DNA of 64,000 bases from Peribacillus huizhouensis (GTDB lineage Bacteria > Bacillota > Bacilli > Bacillales > DSM-1321), in contig NZ_JACJHX010000009.1 of NCBI RefSeq assembly GCF_014138605.1, positions 113,265 to 177,264 of the forward strand. Direction: 5' to 3'. The position numbers and the translations under genes are program-made. Shown piece after piece: positions 63,129 to 64,000 of this stretch. Numbering within the stretch: position 1 is the stretch's first letter; each line of letters begins with the position of its first letter. Under the pieces are notes generated by a model. That model saw nothing but the letters and a program-made list of their open reading frames with translations. It ran no database searches and was not told the origin of the DNA.

Positions 63129-63326
63129 TTAATTAGTCGGTCCACTGACAACTACTATAAAAATAATCAGACCGGCCAAAACCATTAGTATGTATGCAAT
63201 AATTGCGGTTAATATGCGCCATATCCCCTTTAATTTATAGCGGCTAAAATAAATAGAAAAAATGGAGATTGCCATAAATCCCATGGCAACAAACGAAATC
63301 CACATTTTCTGCAGTGCTGGTGTCAT
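63129..63326 (-). CDS. yphE: YphE family small membrane protein (DUF2768)
   Basis: A 65-residue protein with two membrane helices (MWISFVAMGFMAISIFSIYF and the C-terminal LTAIIAYILMVLAGLIIFIVVV region) and a short basic loop SRYKLKG. The start follows GAGGATAAATA. It overlaps the 5' flank of yphF by spacing only (13 bases) and is probably co-transcribed with it. Function unknown. Confidence 0.85.
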   Translation of the reverse strand: MTPALQKMWISFVAMGFMAISIFSIYFSRYKLKGIWRILTAIIAYILMVLAGLIIFIVVVSGPTN

Positions 63327-63529
63327 TATTTATCCTCTCCTTTTTCCGAATCATTATATCATGAATTTCCAGCATTGGGAGGAAATTAACGATTCCTTTA
63401 GAATTATTTGAAAATGTATAAATCTATAGTCAATGCCATACCTTACAAGTTACTTTAATTAATTGAAACAATCGATATTTACTTATGGCTTAGAACCAAA
63501 AGTATTTTGCAAACATATTATTTTTCTAT

Positions 63530-63852
63530 CGCTTAACAGGTAGTAAGACCCACCACCTCATGCTTTATGAGGGACATAGAAAAAGGTGGAGGTCTTACTG
63601 CCCATAAAGGTCCGATTGGAGAGGAAAGTGAAACTTACCGATAATTACACAGAGGTCAAGTTTGCGCCCATTGAAAGTGGGTCACACAGATGTAAGACTA
63701 AAGGACGGGGCGTACAAAGTCTGTGATTCATTGAAGCAGGATTCTTATTATAGATTGTTCCAAGCGAAAGCGAAGATCTTAGCGACAGTAGAACAGGACT
63801 AACCATCAGTGAGGGATGAAGCAACCCCTACTGATTTGAAGTTTCACTTTAT
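63530..63852 (+). repeat. family A element near the right window edge (323 bp)
   Basis: Left end CGCTTAACAGGTAGTAAGAC after TTCTAT. Exceptionally clear long arm AGTAAGACC-CCACC / GGTGG-AGGTCTTACT with inner CCTCAT/ATGAGG hairpin. Later stems are present, and the right end is GAAGTTTCACTTTAT. Confidence 0.88.
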
Positions 63853-63910
63853 TGATATTAAAGAAAAAATGCGTGAATTTTATTTCCAATCTGAAACTAA
63901 CATAAAACAA

Positions 63911-64000
63911 GGCTGTTTTCACATACTTTGTTGCTTTTCAATCATTTTTACACTAATAACCCGGGTTGATTTCCGTTGCAGGTACTCGCTTTCCGCGGGC
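63911..64000 (+). mobile_element. family B MITE, truncated by the window end
   Basis: It begins GGCTGTTTTCACATACTTTG and matches the other complete copies base for base up to CTTTCCGCGGGC at the window edge. The right end lies outside. Confidence 0.85.

Noticed and set aside
1..64000. tRNA or rRNA genes
   Set aside because: None seen. RNase P RNA is the only classical RNA gene I could support.

Overview
This window comes from a low-GC, endospore-forming Bacillaceae chromosome (Bacillus sensu lato). The gene order follows the Bacillus subtilis 190-200 degree region in reverse: ypvA, cspD, ypsC, rnpB, gpsB, ypsA, cotD, yprBA, yppG, yppE, sspM, recU, ponA, ypoC, nth, dnaD, asnS, aspB, ypmBA, dinG, panDCB, birA, cca, bshA, bshB1, mgsA, dapB, ypjD/C/B/A, qcrCBA, ypiF/B/A, aroA, tyrA, hisC, aroH, aroB, aroC, cheR, ndk, hepT, menG, hepS, mtrB, folE, hbs, spoIVA, yphF, yphE. 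I cannot name the species. Almost every gene is on the minus strand. The plus-strand exceptions are the Hsp20/CotP-like gene, sspM, recU-ponA and ypjC. Many genes start with TTG or GTG.

Layout. 1-10.5 kb: a DinG-like Fe-S helicase (cut by the window edge), a cold-shock protein, an rRNA methyltransferase, RNase P RNA, GpsB, YpsA, a CotD-type coat protein and the MrfAB repair pair. 11-15 kb: a small spore-protein neighbourhood (Hsp20/CotP-like, YppG, YppE, SspM). 14.7-20 kb: RecU-PBP1, then YpoC-Nth-DnaD. 20-35 kb: AsnRS, AspB, YpmBA, DinG, the pantothenate genes, BirA, Cca, bacillithiol synthesis, MgsA, DapB, MazG-like. 36-42.5 kb: membrane proteins, a YugP-type metalloprotease and the menaquinol:cytochrome c reductase operon. 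43-52.6 kb: ReoY/YpiB, YpiA, an unrecognised 290-aa protein, then an aromatic amino acid supraoperon that lacks the trp genes. 53-63 kb: CheR, Ndk, menaquinone side-chain genes, TRAP-FolE, HU, SpoIVA, YphF, YphE.

The conserved genes are ordinary. The unusual content is between them, where three families of dispersed intergenic elements occur. Family A (about 98-400 bp; nine copies or internally deleted derivatives, one truncated copy and one solitary end) has no inverted termini. It is bounded by TTTAT-like motifs at both ends and can fold into a large multi-stem RNA. This looks like a non-autonomous IS200/IS605-style element comparable to B. cereus bcr1. Three copies end exactly at a gene's stop codon (aroA, cheR, mtrB), and cheR is bracketed by two copies. 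Family B is a 234-bp MITE with imperfect terminal repeats and, in both complete copies, a perfect 8-bp target duplication. One copy splits panC from panD. Family C elements are large nested hairpins with GTCCC/GGTCTGACC motifs, placed within a few bases of stop codons (asnS, qcrC, hbs, spoIVA and others), where they probably act as terminators.

Functional themes are cell-wall regulation (GpsB, PBP1, ReoY/YpiB), sporulation (CotD, CotP-like, SspM, YpjB, SpoIVA), repair and recombination (MrfAB, DinG-like proteins, RecU, Nth) and central biosynthesis (pantothenate, bacillithiol, lysine/DAP, chorismate/Tyr/Phe/His, menaquinone, folate).
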